From assembly GCA_019694345.1 (NCBI GenBank), contig JAIBCA010000001.1, positions 1-64,000 on the forward strand: 64,000 bases of DNA, written 5' to 3'. Position numbers and translations under genes: made by a program. Within the stretch, counting starts at the first letter, position 1. Every line of letters starts with the position of its first letter. The notes under the pieces are model-generated. The model had not been told where the DNA came from, ran no database searches, and saw only the letters and a list, made by a program, of their open reading frames with translations. The stretch comes from Pyrinomonadaceae bacterium. GTDB taxonomy: Bacteria; Acidobacteriota; Blastocatellia; Pyrinomonadales; Pyrinomonadaceae. Below are positions 18,737 to 27,664 of the stretch, one piece after another.

Positions 18737-18966
18737 CGTTATCGCCTCTGCCGCTTTTTCGTCATGGAAATTGCCAAAGTTCTATGGACTGATGAGTCGC
18801 CATATAGGGACTAGAATTCGGGCAAATAATCGACGAGCTGCGACACGAATTTCTCTTAAAGTTTAACAAACAAATCACTCGAAGATGTAATACTCACGAA
18901 AGTTGCTATAAAATGAAATTCATTGATCAATCGAAACCTAAATCTGTACTTTCCGTAACAATCACA

Positions 18967-21147
18967 ATGAAAAAGTTCTCGATTATTGCTCTGTTGATCT
19001 GCACGGTCGTCATTTCGGTCGTCGCTCAGAAAACTGTCCTCACCAAGGACGACTATGCCCGGGCAGAAAGAATGCTCAGTTTCGGCACGGCGCCCTACGT
19101 CGATCGCGGCGGTGTCAGACCGACATTCCTGCCCGACGGGCGATTTTGGTATCGCGTATTGACCGCGACCGGAAGTGAATACGTGCTTATTAATCCGGCC
19201 GATGGATCTCGCAGGTCCGCAGCAAATCTTGCGGATCTCGGCGTCACGGCCCCGACCGGCCCGGTGGGAGGCGGTCGATTCGGCGGCGGCAACGCTGTTG
19301 TCTCTCCTGACGGCAAGAAGCAGGTTTACATCAAGGAATGGAACCTCTGGGTCAAGGACATTGCCTCGGGAAAGGAAACGCAACTTACGACCGACGGCGT
19401 CAAGGATTTTGGGTACGCCACGGACAATGCGGGATGGAAGCATAGCGACCGTGCGATCGTACTTTGGTCGCCGGACTCGAAAAAGGTCGCAACCTTTCAG
19501 CAGGACCAGAGGCATATAAACGATATGTATCTCGTCTCGACAAATGTCGGTGCTCCGAAGCTCGAGGCATGGAAATATCCGCTTCCCACCGACAAGGAGA
19601 TCATTAAGATCCATCGCGTCGTGATCGATGTCGAGTCCGGAAAAATGGTTCGATTCAAAATGGCTCCCGATGATCGTCGCGGAACGCTCTGTGACGACAT
19701 TGCCTGCGACGGCACATTTGGTGATAACCGTTGGAGCCCTGACGGTTCCACGCTGGCTTTTGTTTCGAGCTCACGTGACCATAAATCGGCCAAGTTCCGC
19801 ATCGCCGATACGGTGACCGGCGACGTTCGTGACGTATTTGAGGAGACGGTCGCAACTCAGTACGAATCGGGCCAGGGTGAAGCGAATTGGCGATATTTCC
19901 CGGCGACAAAAGAGGCGATCTGGTATTCCGAACGTGACGATTGGGGCCACTTATACCTATACGATCTGACGACCGGTAAGCCGAAAACGCAGATCACGAA
20001 GGGCAACTTCGTCGTAACACGCATTATCAAGATCGACGACGCTGCTCGCACGATCTTTTTCGAGGCAAATGGCCGCGAACCGGGACGGGACCCTTATTTT
20101 GCCCATTTCTACCGCGTTGGTTTTGACGGCAAAGGCCTCACCCTGCTCACGCCCGAGGACGGCAACCATCAGGTTACCGTCACTCCGGACGGAAAGTACT
20201 TTGTTGATTCGTATTCGAAGATGGACGTCGCCCCTGTTACGGTACTGCGTGATATGACGGGTAAGTTGATCGCGACGTTGGAAAAAACGGATGTATCACG
20301 CCTCGTCGCAACCGGTTGGAAACCGCCGACACCGATCACTGTAAAATCACGTGACGCAAAATGGGACCTTTATGGTGTGATGTTCACTCCGACCAACCTC
20401 GATCCAGCCAAGAAATATCCGGTCATAAACTATATATATCCCGGCCCACAGGGGGGCGGCGTGGGCTCGCGGTCATTTTCTGCCAGCCGCAGCGACCACC
20501 AGGCTTTGGCCGAACTCGGGTTTGTCGTCGTCATTATCGACGGTACGTGTAATCCTGACAGATCGAAGTCATTCCATGACGTTTGCTACGGGAATATGGC
20601 TGACAATACCCTGGAGGATCAGATTTCCGGAATGAAGCAGCTTTCGGCGAAGTATCCTTACATGGATCTAGATCGAGTCGGCGTTTGGGGCCACTCGGGC
20701 GGCGGATTTGCCACGGCAGCCGCGATGTTCCGTTATCCTGATTTCTACAAAGTCGGTATTTCCGAATCTGGCAACCACGAAAACCGCAATTACGAAGATG
20801 ATTGGGGCGAACGTTACATCGGGCTATTAAGCGGCGACAATTACGAGAAACAGGCAAACCAAAACTACGCCAAGAACCTAAAAGGCAAATTGCTACTTGC
20901 TCATGGTGCAATGGATGACAACGTACCGCCGTACAATACTTATCTGGTGGTCGATGCCCTCGTCAAAGCCAACAAAGATTTTGACCTTATCATCTTCCCG
21001 AATGCGCGGCACGGATACGGTGCTGACAGCTTCTATATGATGCGACGTCGATGGGACTATTTCGTCAAGAATCTGCTTGGGGCTGAGCCGCCTAAAGAGT
21101 ATGAGATAAAACCGAAGTCCGATCCTCGAATGGGTGGGGCGCGATAG
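18967..21147 (+). CDS. secreted S9-family dipeptidyl peptidase (DPP-IV type)
   Basis: A 726-residue exported serine peptidase. Signal peptide MKKFSIIALLICTVVISVVA from the ATG at 18967 (an upstream ATG at 18913 would put extra residues before it). The N-terminal beta-propeller carries repeated WSPDS/SPDG blades (VLWSPDSKKVATF, WSPDGSTLAFVSS). The C-terminal alpha/beta-hydrolase has Ser577 in GVWGHSGGGF, Asp650 in GAMDDNVPP and His682 in NARHGYG. The DW-type Glu-rich loop of DPP-IV is replaced by the propeller segment GQGEANWRYFP. Likely removes N-terminal dipeptides from peptides in the periplasm. Confidence 0.9.
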   Translation: MKKFSIIALLICTVVISVVAQKTVLTKDDYARAERMLSFGTAPYVDRGGVRPTFLPDGRFWYRVLTATGSEYVLINPADGSRRSAANLADLGVTAPTGPVGGGRFGGGNAVVSPDGKKQVYIKEWNLWVKDIASGKETQLTTDGVKDFGYATDNAGWKHSDRAIVLWSPDSKKVATFQQDQRHINDMYLVSTNVGAPKLEAWKYPLPTDKEIIKIHRVVIDVESGKMVRFKMAPDDRRGTLCDDIACDGTFGDNRWSPDGSTLAFVSSSRDHKSAKFRIADTVTGDVRDVFEETVATQYESGQGEANWRYFPATKEAIWYSERDDWGHLYLYDLTTGKPKTQITKGNFVVTRIIKIDDAARTIFFEANGREPGRDPYFAHFYRVGFDGKGLTLLTPEDGNHQVTVTPDGKYFVDSYSKMDVAPVTVLRDMTGKLIATLEKTDVSRLVATGWKPPTPITVKSRDAKWDLYGVMFTPTNLDPAKKYPVINYIYPGPQGGGVGSRSFSASRSDHQALAELGFVVVIIDGTCNPDRSKSFHDVCYGNMADNTLEDQISGMKQLSAKYPYMDLDRVGVWGHSGGGFATAAAMFRYPDFYKVGISESGNHENRNYEDDWGERYIGLLSGDNYEKQANQNYAKNLKGKLLLAHGAMDDNVPPYNTYLVVDALVKANKDFDLIIFPNARHGYGADSFYMMRRRWDYFVKNLLGAEPPKEYEIKPKSDPRMGGAR

Positions 21148-21178
21148 AAGCGCGCTTGCCATGGCCTTTGACTTTGAG

Positions 21179-21213
21179 ACCGGAGTGAACGGGAAACTGT
21201 CACTCCGGTTTTT
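21179..21213. terminator. intrinsic terminator after the S9 peptidase gene
   Basis: A 9-bp perfect stem CCGGAGTGA / TCACTCCGG (21180-21188, 21200-21208) with a following T5 run is a textbook terminator for the plus-strand peptidase gene. It lies in the gap with the convergent small gene, which it may also serve. Confidence 0.85.
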
Positions 21214-21251
21214 CGTATTCCGGGGCCGACGCTGAGTACGTCAGCTGGCAG

Positions 21252-21692
21252 TCATCGATCAAGCTTCTCCGTTTCGTTCTCGCTTTCGTCAAACAGCGAT
21301 CTCAACGGCGGATCGGGTGGCGGCAATGATGCCGCATATTCTTCCATATTCCTATTAAATGCGAGAACTGCCGATTCCGCACGCTCGATGTCATCGCGGA
21401 CAAGTTTTAGCGTCAGTTTCCCGTCCTGAGCAGGGAGAGCCGCTAGGATCCCGAATGTCTTCGTTCGTATCTCTATCTTTGCACTTCGCTTCATGAGGCC
21501 CTTGCGGAACTTGATATCCAATATTTCACCGATAGGAAGCCGGACCTCTTCCACACCGCCGGACACCATACCAAGCCATTTCGTCTCGAATTCGATTACG
21601 ATACCGGCAGGTGAAAATTTGGCAACGCCGTTGACTTTTGCCAATCCGTGGTTGCTCTCAGTGCTAAATGGGATTGTAATAAAACTCTGCAT
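21252..21692 (-). CDS. hypothetical protein, PH-like beta domain
   Basis: A 146-residue soluble protein. Residues 1-100 look like an all-beta domain (GLAKVNGVAKFSPAGIVIEF, EVRLPIGEILDIKFRKG, SAKIEIRTKTFGILAALP) of PH-like appearance, followed by a helix (ERAESAVLAFNRNMEEY) and an acidic, proline-rich tail. I do not recognise a named family. It stands alone between the convergent peptidase and the CBU_0592-like gene on its own strand. Confidence 0.5.
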   Translation of the reverse strand: MQSFITIPFSTESNHGLAKVNGVAKFSPAGIVIEFETKWLGMVSGGVEEVRLPIGEILDIKFRKGLMKRSAKIEIRTKTFGILAALPAQDGKLTLKLVRDDIERAESAVLAFNRNMEEYAASLPPPDPPLRSLFDESENETEKLDR

Positions 21693-21822
21693 ATCATGCG
21701 TGGATCAATCATTCTGTCGGCATTTCCATTGACACCGCGGTGCGGTCCGAACCCGCTCATTGATCATCTAATGGCGATGATCGGTATTGGCTAAGCTTAC
21801 CAAATGTCGGTCTGTTACGGCG

Positions 21823-22080
21823 TCAATTTCTACCTCGCCGAAGCCGAAAGTACTTTGCAATGCCAAAAAGGCTGATCAACAACCAAAAGAACTCAACGAC
21901 GAATGCGGAGAAGTTAAAGTCAAAATAGAGCGAGACAATGATCATCGTCGCTCCGGCGGCATTGACCCCGGAATAAGCCAATTGCTCACTGCGAACACGG
22001 TTCGTCTGCAGTAGGACGTAGGTGATTATGATCGACCCAACGCCGACAGCTCCGACGATGTCGTGCCACTGGACGGTCAT
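21823..22080 (-). CDS. CBU_0592-like small membrane protein
   Basis: An 85-residue protein with three hydrophobic segments (IVGAVGVGSIIITYVLL, YSGVNAAGATMIIVSLYF, FVVEFFWLLISLFGIAKYF) and a basic C-terminus, matching the pattern of the CBU_0592 family. Function unknown. The ATG overlaps the TGA of the YCF48-like gene (ATGA), so translation is coupled to it. Confidence 0.65.
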   Translation of the reverse strand: MTVQWHDIVGAVGVGSIIITYVLLQTNRVRSEQLAYSGVNAAGATMIIVSLYFDFNFSAFVVEFFWLLISLFGIAKYFRLRRGRN

Positions 22081-23087
22081 TTCATTCGGGCGACCATGCC
22101 CTTTTCACCGACAGCCCAGATCGATCCGCTTCCTTTAGCCTGGACCGCGTTGTAACTTAATTCGTCAATATTTTGCCAAGTTTTGCCGCCATCCCGGGAA
22201 ATATCCGAGCCCGTCGATCCAACTGCGATGACAGTCTGACCGTCCGCATATGTGACTCCCGAGCGATATCCGCCGAGACCGCTGCCGGCAAGCCATGTGC
22301 GTCCGCCGTCGTAAGTGTGGGCCAGGTTACTATCCCTCTCGTTTGGCTTTTCATAGTTACCGCCGACAATGATGCCCTTTTTGCCATTGAACATAACGAT
22401 CGAAAAGATACCGCTGCCAGATGTCCCTTTAGCCATAGGCGTTTCCGCCACAAACCACGTTGTTCCTTTGTCCTCGGACCTGAAAACTCTGGCATCGCTG
22501 CCGCCGGAAACCAATAGAAGCCGGTGCCGGCCCTGAGCGATCAAACAGGTGCCGCTAGCCGCGAACGCTGCTTCGCCCGGTTTTGCCGAAGGCATCTTAT
22601 CGGTATCAATCTGCCTCCAGGTTATGCCGTCCCTGGTTCCGATCAGGACATATTTGTCATCTACCGGATCTGACATTGCGACGCAATTCTCCCTATCCCA
22701 ACAGGCGATCGCATCGAAAAAAGCCTTTTCGTTCTTGTTGCGAAACTGCTCTACCCAAGTATTGCCGCCGTCCGTGGTTTTGTAGATGCGGGAAGATTCG
22801 CCGTTTCCAATGCTCAGGATATAGGCTGTGCTCGCGTCGAATGCCTCAATATCGCGGAAATCGAGTTTGGCGGCGTCGGGGACTTGGATCACGTCCCATT
22901 TTTTGCCGCCGTCGATCGTGCGGACAACCGTCCCGCCGGTTCCGCTCGCCCAAATGACCTTGTCATTTACGACCGAAAGCCCACGAAAACTGGCAGTCGT
23001 GTTGACCGTCTGTTTAACCCACTGGCAAAAGTACGATGGGACGCCAACAACGAGTGACAGCAAAATTAATTGAAAAATGCGAGCCAT
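22077..23087 (-). CDS. exported YCF48/HCF136-like beta-propeller protein
   Basis: A 336-residue protein with an N-terminal signal sequence (MARIFQLILLSLVVGVPSYF) and repeated sialidase-like blades: VVRTIDGGKKWDVI, IYKTTDGGNTWVEQF, VFRSEDKGTTWFVAE, HTYDGGRTWLAGS and ISRDGGKTWQNI. Such proteins resemble photosystem II stability factor HCF136, but bacterial homologues occur without photosynthesis and their role is unsettled. Forms an overlapping pair with the small membrane protein gene downstream. Confidence 0.8.
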   Translation of the reverse strand: MARIFQLILLSLVVGVPSYFCQWVKQTVNTTASFRGLSVVNDKVIWASGTGGTVVRTIDGGKKWDVIQVPDAAKLDFRDIEAFDASTAYILSIGNGESSRIYKTTDGGNTWVEQFRNKNEKAFFDAIACWDRENCVAMSDPVDDKYVLIGTRDGITWRQIDTDKMPSAKPGEAAFAASGTCLIAQGRHRLLLVSGGSDARVFRSEDKGTTWFVAETPMAKGTSGSGIFSIVMFNGKKGIIVGGNYEKPNERDSNLAHTYDGGRTWLAGSGLGGYRSGVTYADGQTVIAVGSTGSDISRDGGKTWQNIDELSYNAVQAKGSGSIWAVGEKGMVARMK

Positions 23088-23110
23088 ATAATAAATTTTT
23101 CTCCGAAAAC

Positions 23111-23518
23111 TCAGCAAATCCAAAAACTAGCGGTGTAAACCGCACCGATGAGCGCAGGTATATCTAATACAAACGACCAAATTGTTCCAAATGTTATAGG
23201 TACTTTGACTTCATTCCACGGCTTGCTTCCGTAGAAAATACGTATAATTATCCACCACTCCAAACACCGAACCGGTATCAATCCAAAGATATAGATAAGC
23301 AAGCCTAGACCAGATACAAACACGAACGGGAATGAAAGAAGTGCCAAGACAGTACCAAATACCAGTCCAATAAGCATACGGCTCATTCCGACATAGGCAA
23401 TGTTTCTTGTCGAGTCCGGGAAATGCCGATTTAGGTATATAGCAAACGCAGCGTACCCGCCCGCCTTTATAAGCGGAAACGCTAGTAATCCAAGCGGCTC
23501 AGAAAATCCTCCCGGCAC
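23111..23518 (-). CDS. hypothetical polytopic membrane protein
   Basis: A 135-residue protein with about four hydrophobic stretches (PLGLLAFPLIKAGGYAAFAI, IGLVFGTVLALLSFPFVFV, GLGLLIYIFGLIPVRCLEWW, GTIWSFVLDIPALIGAVY). The start is GTG, supported by GGAGG six bases upstream that overlaps the end of serA, so it is probably co-transcribed with it. I know no function. Confidence 0.55.
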   Translation of the reverse strand: MPGGFSEPLGLLAFPLIKAGGYAAFAIYLNRHFPDSTRNIAYVGMSRMLIGLVFGTVLALLSFPFVFVSGLGLLIYIFGLIPVRCLEWWIIIRIFYGSKPWNEVKVPITFGTIWSFVLDIPALIGAVYTASFWIC

Positions 23519-23535
23519 AAGTATCCTCCAAACAA

Positions 23536-24771
23536 CTAATACACCATCCTGGCGCGAATCGTGCCTTTGATATCTTTGAGTATTGCGAATGCCTCTTTCG
23601 AGATCTTGTGATCAACGTCAAGTATTACGTAGCCGATCTCATCGTTTGTCTTGAGATACTGGCTAGTGATGTTAAAGCCGCCTTTCGACAGGCGTGAGTT
23701 GATGTGGCCCAACACGCCGGGAACGTTTCGGTGAATGTGCAGGATCCTGTGTGTACCTGCCTGTGGCGGCAGACTGACAGCCGGGACCGTGTGCGAACCT
23801 TCGCTTGTGCCAAAGTCGAGATACTTGATCAGTTTCGCCGTGACGTCGAGGCCGATGTTTGCCTGTGCCTCTTCGGTCGAACCGCCAATATGCGGTGTCA
23901 GAATTACGTTCGGCAAACCTTGTAGCGGGGTCGAAAATGCATCGCCATTTCTTTCGGGCTCATCGGGAAATACGTCGACCGCCGCCCCACTCAATCTGCC
24001 CGAGGCGAGAGCCTTTTTCAGAGCGTCAATGTCAACGACGTCACCTCGGCTATAGTTTATTAGGATCGCACCCTTTTTCATCGACTTAAGTGTCTCGGCA
24101 TTTATCATTCTCCGGGTCGAAGGATCCGACGGGACATGCAGCGTGACTATATCCGAGTGTCTCAGCAGATCGCGAAGATCGCGTATCTGTTTGGCGTTTC
24201 CATGCGGCAGTTTGGTAGCAATGTCGAAATAGTTGACCTTCATGCCCATTGCCTCTGCAAGATTCGAGACTTGCGAGCCGATGTTTCCATAACCGACGAT
24301 GCCGATCGTTTTGCCTCTCAGTTCATAGCTGCCCTTAGCCTCCTTCAGCCAAATGCCCTGATGTGCAGCTGTGTTTTTGTCCGAGATCTTTCGAATTAGC
24401 ATTATGCATAAGCCGATGATCAATTCAGCCACCGACCGCGTGTTCGAATACGGAGCGTTAAATACCGCAACACCCTTTTGGGTCGCCGCTTGCAGATCGA
24501 CTTGGTTCACTCCGATGCAGAAACACCCGATCGCAACGAGCTTATCGGCCGCTTCGACCACACGTTTCGTTATTTGCGTTTTTGAACGGATCCCGATAAG
24601 GTGCACTCCCCTCGTCGCCGTGATCAGTTCCGACTCACTTAGAGCTCCGCTTATCTGCCTGATGTCCGCGTAGCCGGCGGCTCTCAGTTCGGCAATAGCC
24701 GCATCCGAGATGTTCTCGAGCAGTAGGACCTTGATCTTGTTACGGGGATAAGATGTGGATTTGACAGTCAT
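23536..24771 (-). CDS. serA: D-3-phosphoglycerate dehydrogenase
   Basis: First step of serine synthesis: oxidises 3-phosphoglycerate to 3-phosphohydroxypyruvate with NAD. The 411-residue protein resembles E. coli SerA in length. It has the NAD-binding motif GKTIGIVGYGNIGSQVSNLAEA, catalytic Arg in INYSRGDVVD, the Glu in DVFPDEPERN and His in NVILTPHIGGSTEEAQ, then a C-terminal ACT domain (ILHIHRNVPGVLGHINSRLS, IGYVILDVDHKIS) expected to bind serine for feedback control. Confidence 0.93.
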   Translation of the reverse strand: MTVKSTSYPRNKIKVLLLENISDAAIAELRAAGYADIRQISGALSESELITATRGVHLIGIRSKTQITKRVVEAADKLVAIGCFCIGVNQVDLQAATQKGVAVFNAPYSNTRSVAELIIGLCIMLIRKISDKNTAAHQGIWLKEAKGSYELRGKTIGIVGYGNIGSQVSNLAEAMGMKVNYFDIATKLPHGNAKQIRDLRDLLRHSDIVTLHVPSDPSTRRMINAETLKSMKKGAILINYSRGDVVDIDALKKALASGRLSGAAVDVFPDEPERNGDAFSTPLQGLPNVILTPHIGGSTEEAQANIGLDVTAKLIKYLDFGTSEGSHTVPAVSLPPQAGTHRILHIHRNVPGVLGHINSRLSKGGFNITSQYLKTNDEIGYVILDVDHKISKEAFAILKDIKGTIRARMVY

Positions 24772-25044
24772 AAGACCTTATTCGAATACACCAATAATGC
24801 CTAAATTCCGGCGACATAACAAGGCACAGCGTCGTTCGCTCGTGGCAATTCGGTACAAGCCCGGATCTCGGGTCTGGATTTCGGACGGAATGTGAAATCA
24901 AGATCGTCCGGCGCGATTATTTTCACGGTTTGGGCTTGCGCAGGACATACATAATCGATTGCAGACGCATTCACCGATCCGGCGTAATTAATGTCGGATT
25001 TGTACTTATCAAATCACGCACGAACCTTGCGATTATCACCAAAA

Positions 25045-25060
25045 TGGCACACTTATTGCG
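25045..25060 (+). promoter_or_regulatory. sigma-54 promoter for the small exported protein gene
   Basis: TGGCAC-ACTTA-TTGCG gives the -24 GG and -12 GC dinucleotides exactly 10 bases apart and a full TGGCAC core. It lies about 65 bases before the start codon of the exported protein gene. The rest of the 353-base gap from 24,772 holds no gene I can support. A sigma-54 activator would be needed; none is in the window. Confidence 0.65.
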
Positions 25061-25124
25061 TTCCTTGGTTTTGAGGGTTCACTTTTATATTACTACTACC
25101 ATTCTGAAAAAATGGGAGGAGGAT

Positions 25125-25706
25125 ATGACAATGAATCGCATTTTGATGTTATTAACACTGGCCTTGATCCTTGCCGGAGCGGCCGTTGGTCAATCACCGG
25201 CGATGAAAGTTCGTTCGCCAGGCGACAGATCTGATCCGATCATCGTTATGTTTGGGCCGGGAGTCAGTTTATTGGGGGTTCAGAACAATCCCGGCACATA
25301 CGACTTTCTAAATGATAAATGCTGGGGTAACACGTTTGTCCTTAACGGCAGCGGTGAATGGTTCACCAGCCATCTTACCGTGACTATGGACTACATCAGT
25401 GGCCAGCCAAACCCGGAAAGCGGCAATATGATCTCGTACGGAACATGGTCGATGACCATCTACAAAGAGGGTGCATATTTCGGCACCGTCTTTGGCGAGG
25501 TCGCGAGCGGCGACATTTCATGGCGTACAAACCCCAAGACAGGGCTTATCGATGGACGCAACACCGATGCTTATTTGCGGATACTCGGCACTGTCGATGG
25601 AATGTCAAAGTTTTGGCAGGAACCGGGATTGATGCGTTTGAATGCCGACACCCGTCTTGACGGTGTGCGGGCGGTCACGACGGCGAGTCTGGATTCTGAT
25701 TTTTAG
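25125..25706 (+). CDS. exported protein, function unknown
   Basis: A 193-residue protein with signal peptide MTMNRILMLLTLALILAGAAVG cleaved near GQS. The mature part is about 170 residues, beta-rich with many Gly, Thr and Trp, including NGSGEWFTSHLTVTMDYISG and GTVFGEVASGDISW. I do not recognise a family. Two overlapping GGAGG motifs (25115-25122) suit either this ATG or the one six bases later at 25131. The upstream sigma-54 promoter and downstream terminator make it a single-gene unit. Confidence 0.7.
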   Translation: MTMNRILMLLTLALILAGAAVGQSPAMKVRSPGDRSDPIIVMFGPGVSLLGVQNNPGTYDFLNDKCWGNTFVLNGSGEWFTSHLTVTMDYISGQPNPESGNMISYGTWSMTIYKEGAYFGTVFGEVASGDISWRTNPKTGLIDGRNTDAYLRILGTVDGMSKFWQEPGLMRLNADTRLDGVRAVTTASLDSDF

Positions 25707-25719
25707 CGTTGTAGCGAAA

Positions 25720-25749
25720 AAAAGCCGGAGCAATGATGCCCCGGCTTTT
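25720..25749. terminator. bidirectional intrinsic terminator
   Basis: AAAAGCCGG (25720-25728) pairs perfectly with CCGGCTTTT (25741-25749) across a 12-base loop, with A and T runs on both flanks. It separates the convergent exported protein and lpd genes. Confidence 0.85.
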
Positions 25750-25771
25750 CTATTTCGATCGATGCGCCAAG

Positions 25772-27181
25772 CTACATGTGGATCGTAAGGTCGTGGACGC
25801 CCTCAGCTGCTTCCATAATGGCCTCGGAAACTGTCGGATGGGCGTGTATCACGCGGCCAAACTCATCGGCGGTCGTCTCGAGAGCCATTGCAACGCACGC
25901 TTCGGCAAGCAATTCGGTTGCGTGGGGGCCGATGATATGTACACCGAGAACTTCGTCGTACTTTTTCTCTGATATGATCTTAACGAAACCGTCGGTTTCG
26001 CCCAGAATGCGTGCTTTGCCCGATGCAGAGAACGGAAACTTGCCGACTTTGACGTCGTAGCCCGCCTCTTTCGCCTTGGCCTCAGTCAATCCGACGGACG
26101 CGACCTCGGGGTCGCAGTAGGTGCAGTTTGGGACAAGATTTTGCTTGATCGGCTCGACCTTTTTGCCCGCGATCTTCTCAACAACGAGAATGCCTTCCTT
26201 TGATGCGAGGTGGGCGAGCCACGCTGTGTCGATGACGTCGCCGATCGCATAAACATTTGGCTCATCGGTCTCACAATATTCATTTACCTTGATCGTGCCC
26301 CGCGGATTGACGACAACCTTGGTGTTCTCGAGTCCGATATTCTCGATCAACGGCATTCGGCCAACTGCCACGAGCAGCATTTCAGCTTCAAACGAAACGT
26401 CGTCTCCCTTAGCGTTTTTGCCCGAGACCTTAACGCTCTTCTTGTCCTTTGTGAGTTTGTCGAGTTTTATGCCAGTCTCGCACTTAATGCCCTGCTTTTT
26501 GAAGGCACGGGCGAGTTCTTTAGAAACATCGGCGTCCTCGATCGGAACGATCCGATCCATAAGTTCGACAACGGTCGTTTCACAGCCGAATCGGTGATAG
26601 ACACTCGCAAACTCGACCCCGACGGCACCGGATCCCATCACGATCATTGATTTCGGCACGCGATCCAGCTCGAGTATATGATCGGAATTGACGACCTGTT
26701 TTCCATCGGTTTCAAATCCCGGGATCGGTCGTACGACCGATCCTGTCGCGATGATAATATTCTTGGTGTCAATCAATTCTTTCTTTCCGTCGGCGGAAGT
26801 TACCTCCACCTTTCCTTTTCCCGAGATTTTGCCAAATCCGTTGAAAACTGTGACCTTGTTCTTCTTCATCAGATAGGTCACACCCGCAGCATTCTTGTCG
26901 ACGATGTTCGACTTATACTTCTGGATACCGGCCCAGTCATAGCTAAGTCCGGTGACCTTGAGTCCAAAATCTTCGAAATGTCCGGCTTTCTGATAAAGAT
27001 GAGCTGCGTTCAAAAGAGCCTTGGTCGGAATGCAGCCGCGAAGTCCGCATGTACCTCCTAGTTTAGCGTCTTTTTCCTTTTCAACGATGGCTACTTTCAG
27101 CCCGAGCTGTGCACCGCGAACCGCAGCCACATATCCGCCGGGCCCCGCACCGATAATTGTTATGTCAAATTGTTCAGCCAA
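25772..27181 (-). CDS. lpd: dihydrolipoyl dehydrogenase (E3)
   Basis: Flavoenzyme that reoxidises dihydrolipoamide with NAD in 2-oxoacid dehydrogenase and glycine-cleavage complexes. The 469-residue protein shows FAD motif IIGAGPGGYVAAVRGAQLG, the redox pair GGTCGLRGCIPTKAL (CxxxxC), NAD motif MIVMGSGAVGVEFASVY, and the C-terminal active-site HAHPTVSEAIMEAAEG with the His-Glu pair. Length is typical. No E1/E2 adjoins it; a candidate partner E2 is at 16,450. Confidence 0.94.
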   Translation of the reverse strand: MAEQFDITIIGAGPGGYVAAVRGAQLGLKVAIVEKEKDAKLGGTCGLRGCIPTKALLNAAHLYQKAGHFEDFGLKVTGLSYDWAGIQKYKSNIVDKNAAGVTYLMKKNKVTVFNGFGKISGKGKVEVTSADGKKELIDTKNIIIATGSVVRPIPGFETDGKQVVNSDHILELDRVPKSMIVMGSGAVGVEFASVYHRFGCETTVVELMDRIVPIEDADVSKELARAFKKQGIKCETGIKLDKLTKDKKSVKVSGKNAKGDDVSFEAEMLLVAVGRMPLIENIGLENTKVVVNPRGTIKVNEYCETDEPNVYAIGDVIDTAWLAHLASKEGILVVEKIAGKKVEPIKQNLVPNCTYCDPEVASVGLTEAKAKEAGYDVKVGKFPFSASGKARILGETDGFVKIISEKKYDEVLGVHIIGPHATELLAEACVAMALETTADEFGRVIHAHPTVSEAIMEAAEGVHDLTIHM

Positions 27182-27288
27182 TGTAGTTAACCTCTGATAA
27201 ATAAAAAAATTGCTAAGAAAACATTATAAGGCTTTCGCGAACCTCAGGCTAGTTAATCGTCCGTGATTTGGGATAGACTGCACAGTAT

Positions 27289-27664
27289 GTGGTCCATTCA
27301 GATGAGCTTTCCGCGGTTGTTGATGACGCAGAGTCTCGAATTAGTGAGTTGTCGGTCGATGAGTCTCAGCTGAGAATTTCCGAGGGAGCGACCCTGATCG
27401 ACGCCCTCGGGGACATTGAGTAGTTTGAACACGCTTTCGGAGCAAGACTTATCTCCCGCCGGGATCGTGGAGCGCGACATTGTTCACGAGTTTCCTGACA
27501 AAGCCACCGAGATCATACACTGCTGCGGCGGTCGGTTTCGGTCAGTAATTGCCGCCGATATGCCGCAAAAGTTGGGCTGCCTGAATCTCTGATCCAAGGA
27601 AGGCGGCTGGAAAGCCGGGCGTGACACCGTGACCGTTATCGAAATGGAGATCCAATTTTTATGA
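27289..27664 (+). pseudogene. decayed single-domain rhodanese
   Basis: Translating across frames recovers a rhodanese: from a GTG at 27289, VHSDELSAVVDDAESRISEL and ISEGATLIDALGDIE, then a TAG at 27421; a frameshift to another frame continues GIVERDIVHEFPDKATEII and HCCGGRFRSVIAADM, then a TGA at 27590, and GGWKAGRDTV follows in that frame to a TGA at 27662. The catalytic loop cysteine survives, but the 'DVRE' motif has become DALG. One frameshift plus two stops point to real decay. The end overlaps the start of the methyltransferase gene. Sequencing error is the alternative, but would have to strike three times. Confidence 0.75.

Noticed and set aside
27590-27592. TGA inside the rhodanese remnant as a second selenocysteine codon
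   Set aside because: The aligned position in rhodaneses is a hydrophobic residue of a strand, not Cys, and the same remnant has a TAG and a frameshift. Decay explains it better.
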